Source of the DNA: CAJXMH01 sp964001305
Lineage (GTDB): Bacteria > Bacteroidota > Bacteroidia > Flavobacteriales_E > Vicingaceae
Assembly: GCA_964001305.1 (NCBI GenBank)
Contig: CAXFAI010000036.1
Location: 62,001 to 126,000 of the forward strand
Direction of reading: 5' to 3'
Length of the DNA: 64,000 bases
The translations under genes and the position numbers were made by a program. Every line of letters starts with the position of its first letter. The stretch's first letter is position 1. Shown in pieces: positions 61,588 to 64,000 of the stretch. The notes beneath the pieces are model-generated. The model made no database searches. It had not been told where the DNA came from and was given only the letters and a program-made list of their open reading frames with translations.

Positions 61588-63162
61588 ATGCGTTATCTGG
61601 TTTTTATAACAGCTTTTTTCATTTGCAGCTTAGCAAGCGCGCAACCTAATCCACAGCCTTCAAAAATCACGGAAAAGTTTTTCCCTGATCCTGAAATTGA
61701 GATAAACACGCCGGCCTTTTCCAAAAAGAAAGGATTTACCGACTATGATGAAATGCTTGTGTTTTTAAATGCCTTGCAAGCTGAGTTTCCTGAAGTTGTA
61801 ACAATCGAGTTTATTGGCAAAAGCCAAAAAGGGAAAGCAATACCTCTAGTGACTTTGGCAAAAAAAGAGGCAATTGAAAAGCCAGTAAAAGTTTGGATAC
61901 AAGGAGGACTTCATGGCAATGAGCCAGGCAGTACCGAAAGCACCTTTCACCTGATGAACAAACTTTTGAAAGATCCTGCATATGCTCATTTACTAGACCG
62001 ACTACACATAGCCATTGTTCCTATGGCTAACATAGATGGATATGAAAAAAATAACCGAGACGCCATAAATGGCCTTGATTTAAACCGAGATCAAACCAAA
62101 TTAAATGCACCTGAAAGCGTGGTTTTGAAAAAAGCTTTTAGCGATTACAGCCCGGAGGTTGCGTTAGATTTACACGAATACAACGCTTACCGCAAGCACT
62201 TTGCCCAACTCAGCACTTTTGGAATTTCTAGTATTTACGATGTGCTTTTCTTATACACTGGCAACCTCAACGTTCCTGAAAATTTAAGAAACTACATCGA
62301 TGAGCGTTTTGTGGAAAACGCCAGAATTGAATTGGACAAGCACCATTTGAATCACAATGATTACATGAGTACCACCAAACATGAAGGTGAAATTCAATTT
62401 AATAAAGGAGCAACGAGTCCGCGTTCAAGCGCTACTTCTTATGCGCTTACCAATTGTATTTCTGCATTGATAGAAGTGCGTGGCGTGCACTTGGGAAGAA
62501 CATCTTTTAAACGCAGGGTACAGTCTGCTTTTCTGGTGAGTAGTTCCTTCTTAGAAACCGCATACCAACATGTAGATGAACTGCGAGCGGAAATTCAAAA
62601 AGCCAATGAAGCACAAACTAACAGTGTGGTAAAAAGTAAACGAGCCGTTTACGAAGATAGCATTCAGGTGATTGATATGGATACCAGATCTGAAATGCCG
62701 CTACAAATTACTGTTAGAGATGCTTTAAAGTCGAGCCCTGTAATTGAACGAACAAGAGCAACGGCTTACCTTATTCGCAAAGAGGAAAGCAAACTTTTAG
62801 AAAAGCTACAAACCTTGGGTTTAGAGATTCATTATTTGGAAAAAGCCAGCAAACTTGAGGTAGAAAGCTATTTAGTTTCAGAATACGAACAAGCCCAAGA
62901 AAAATTTGAAGATATACGAATTCAAACCGTGCAAACGACAATTTCTACTGAACAAATAGATTTTGCAGAAGGCACTGCTGTAGTGTTGATGAATCAGCCT
63001 AAAGCCAATTTAGCTATTGAAGTTTTAGAGCCTGAGGCCATCAATAGTTTTGTTGCTTATGAAGTTCTACCTACAGCACTGAATGAAACATTACCCATTT
63101 ACAGATACGTTAAACCCGATGCTCCTGAGCATATTACTTTAAAACAAAATCATCATGATTAA
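61588..63162 (+). CDS. M14-family zinc carboxypeptidase, exported
   Basis: The 524-residue protein starts at the ATG at 61588 (MRYLVFITAFFICSLASAQ, a signal peptide), 2 bp after the porin stop. The M14 fold has the zinc motif GGLHGNEPGSTEST (HxxE), LDLNRDQTKL, the third ligand His in ALDLHEYNAY, and the catalytic Glu in SALIEVRGVH. It would trim C-terminal residues from peptides in the periplasm or outside. About 200 residues of unknown structure follow the catalytic domain. Confidence 0.87.
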   Translation: MRYLVFITAFFICSLASAQPNPQPSKITEKFFPDPEIEINTPAFSKKKGFTDYDEMLVFLNALQAEFPEVVTIEFIGKSQKGKAIPLVTLAKKEAIEKPVKVWIQGGLHGNEPGSTESTFHLMNKLLKDPAYAHLLDRLHIAIVPMANIDGYEKNNRDAINGLDLNRDQTKLNAPESVVLKKAFSDYSPEVALDLHEYNAYRKHFAQLSTFGISSIYDVLFLYTGNLNVPENLRNYIDERFVENARIELDKHHLNHNDYMSTTKHEGEIQFNKGATSPRSSATSYALTNCISALIEVRGVHLGRTSFKRRVQSAFLVSSSFLETAYQHVDELRAEIQKANEAQTNSVVKSKRAVYEDSIQVIDMDTRSEMPLQITVRDALKSSPVIERTRATAYLIRKEESKLLEKLQTLGLEIHYLEKASKLEVESYLVSEYEQAQEKFEDIRIQTVQTTISTEQIDFAEGTAVVLMNQPKANLAIEVLEPEAINSFVAYEVLPTALNETLPIYRYVKPDAPEHITLKQNHHD

Positions 63163-64000
63163 AAAGCTTATTTGCAGTTCATTATTCCTTTGTGCACTTA
63201 GCTTAACTGCACAAACCACCCAAACTGATCACAGCTCGAACTTTGAATTAGGAAGCGGATTGAATTTTAGTTTCAACGAAGGCAATTATCAATTTAAGTT
63301 AAGCGGCATGGTGCAGCCAAGCATTTCTTTTGAAAAAGTAGAAGATGAAGATGCTGATTACTTTTTAAATTCTAAACGCACTTATTTTAATTTTTCTGGA
63401 AAGGCAGTAGAAGAGAAAGTGAGCTTTTTTCTGCAAACAGATTTTAGCCTAAACACTCCCCTACTTGATGCTTGGATTGGCTTTCACCCAAATGATCGAT
63501 TCAATATTTATTTCGGACAAAAACAAAGCATTGGAAACAACCGAGAAATGTTAATTATGGAAAACTATTTACAGTTTCCCAACCGAAGTATTTTAAGCAC
63601 CAATTTGAGCAACAGCGGTAGAGAATTTGGGTTGTTTTTAGATTATAGTTTGGGAACAGATTGGCTTTTGGTTCCACAGATAGCGGTAACTTCAGGAGAT
63701 GGCAGAAATTCCTTTGGTAGCGATAGCCGAGATGTAGACTTAGGAGGATTAAAATATGCCGCGCGATTAGACGTTTACCCATTGGGCGATTTCACAGAAG
63801 GGAATGATAAGATGATTGCCGATTTAGCGCATGAAGAAAGTCCAAAATTAGTACTTGGTGCAGCAGCCAGTTTTAACGATGGAGCAAGCGGCTTTAATGG
63901 TGAAGGACATGGCGACTTTTTACTCTACAATGCTCAAGGCGCTAACCAATTACCAGATTACCGAAAATTGTATTATGACCTTTTGTTTAAATACAAAGGC
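63155..64000 (+). CDS. OprP/OprO-like porin, partial at the window edge
   Basis: The visible 282 residues start MIKKLICSSLFLCALSLTAQ, a signal peptide. They show the same family features as the porin at 60269: FKLSGMVQPSISFEKVEDED, IYFGQKQSIGNNREMLIMEN and NSGREFGLFLDYSLG. The start overlaps the M14 peptidase stop by 8 bp. The C-terminal part lies beyond the window. The two porins flank the peptidase. Confidence 0.85.
   Translation, partial: MIKKLICSSLFLCALSLTAQTTQTDHSSNFELGSGLNFSFNEGNYQFKLSGMVQPSISFEKVEDEDADYFLNSKRTYFNFSGKAVEEKVSFFLQTDFSLNTPLLDAWIGFHPNDRFNIYFGQKQSIGNNREMLIMENYLQFPNRSILSTNLSNSGREFGLFLDYSLGTDWLLVPQIAVTSGDGRNSFGSDSRDVDLGGLKYAARLDVYPLGDFTEGNDKMIADLAHEESPKLVLGAAASFNDGASGFNGEGHGDFLLYNAQGANQLPDYRKLYYDLLFKYKG

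Overview
The window is chromosomal DNA from a member of the Bacteroidota, most likely Flavobacteriales or a close relative. It is AT-rich. Candidate promoters fit the Bacteroidota -7 pattern TAnnTTTG. Several secreted proteins end in type IX secretion (T9SS) sorting domains or the gliding-motility-associated C-terminal domain. Many genes belong to families typical of the phylum, including OstA-like, DUF4421, DUF6503, the SiaB/SiaC pair and the DAHP synthase/chorismate mutase fusion. No rRNA, tRNA, CRISPR array, transposase or integrase was found.

Layout. 1-5151 (minus): a housekeeping run with an ABM-domain protein (cut by the edge), DAHP synthase/chorismate mutase, a YjjG-type nucleotidase, a small membrane protein, upp, a polysaccharide deacetylase-like protein and radC. 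5249-8546 (plus): an ALG9-like GT-C mannosyltransferase, a T9SS-secreted protein and a Phd/RelE-type toxin-antitoxin pair. The last two lie between copies of a short repeat that includes the purL 3' end. 8552-15252: purL, a membrane protein, a YtcJ-like amidohydrolase, a siaB/siaC pair and a DUF985 cupin protein. 15317-23258: fatty-acid beta-oxidation (fadD, a MarR regulator, fadN, fadA, fadE) with two matching operators around the marR promoter and a possible divergent small RNA. 23325-31342: a lipoprotein, a large kelch/Ig-repeat protein whose start codon seems to be ATC, a remnant of a paralogue, a YbdG-like channel, envelope proteins, an M23/LysM peptidase and an AIM24-family protein. 31442-41951: an SRPBCC/GyrI protein, methylmalonyl-CoA mutase, the (p)ppGpp synthetase/hydrolase, a Fur-family regulator, a STAS protein, purA and an OstA-like protein. 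41964-47361: an uncharacterised protein with kinase-like motifs and its partner, a DUF4421 protein, a PKD/T9SS protein and an M42 aminopeptidase.

47362-50732 is an accessory island. Three unrelated single-gene units, all on the plus strand, are separated by long inverted-repeat sites resembling integron attC sites. A yefM-yoeB module follows, flanked by two copies of a 31-bp repeat. No integrase is present, so this looks like a cassette array without an integrase (CALIN-like).

50733-64000 holds an NTF2-like lipoprotein, a DASS transporter, a secreted hydrolase and a MocR-type regulator whose PLP-binding lysine is replaced by arginine. Divergent from the regulator are two lamin-tail-domain proteins, a DcuC-type carrier, isoaspartyl dipeptidase (iadA), an OprP-like porin, an M14 carboxypeptidase and a second porin cut by the edge. 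This last run reads as an uptake and breakdown route for beta-aspartyl or other acidic peptides: porins in the outer membrane, the M14 enzyme in the periplasm, the carrier in the inner membrane and IadA inside the cell. That functional reading is inference.
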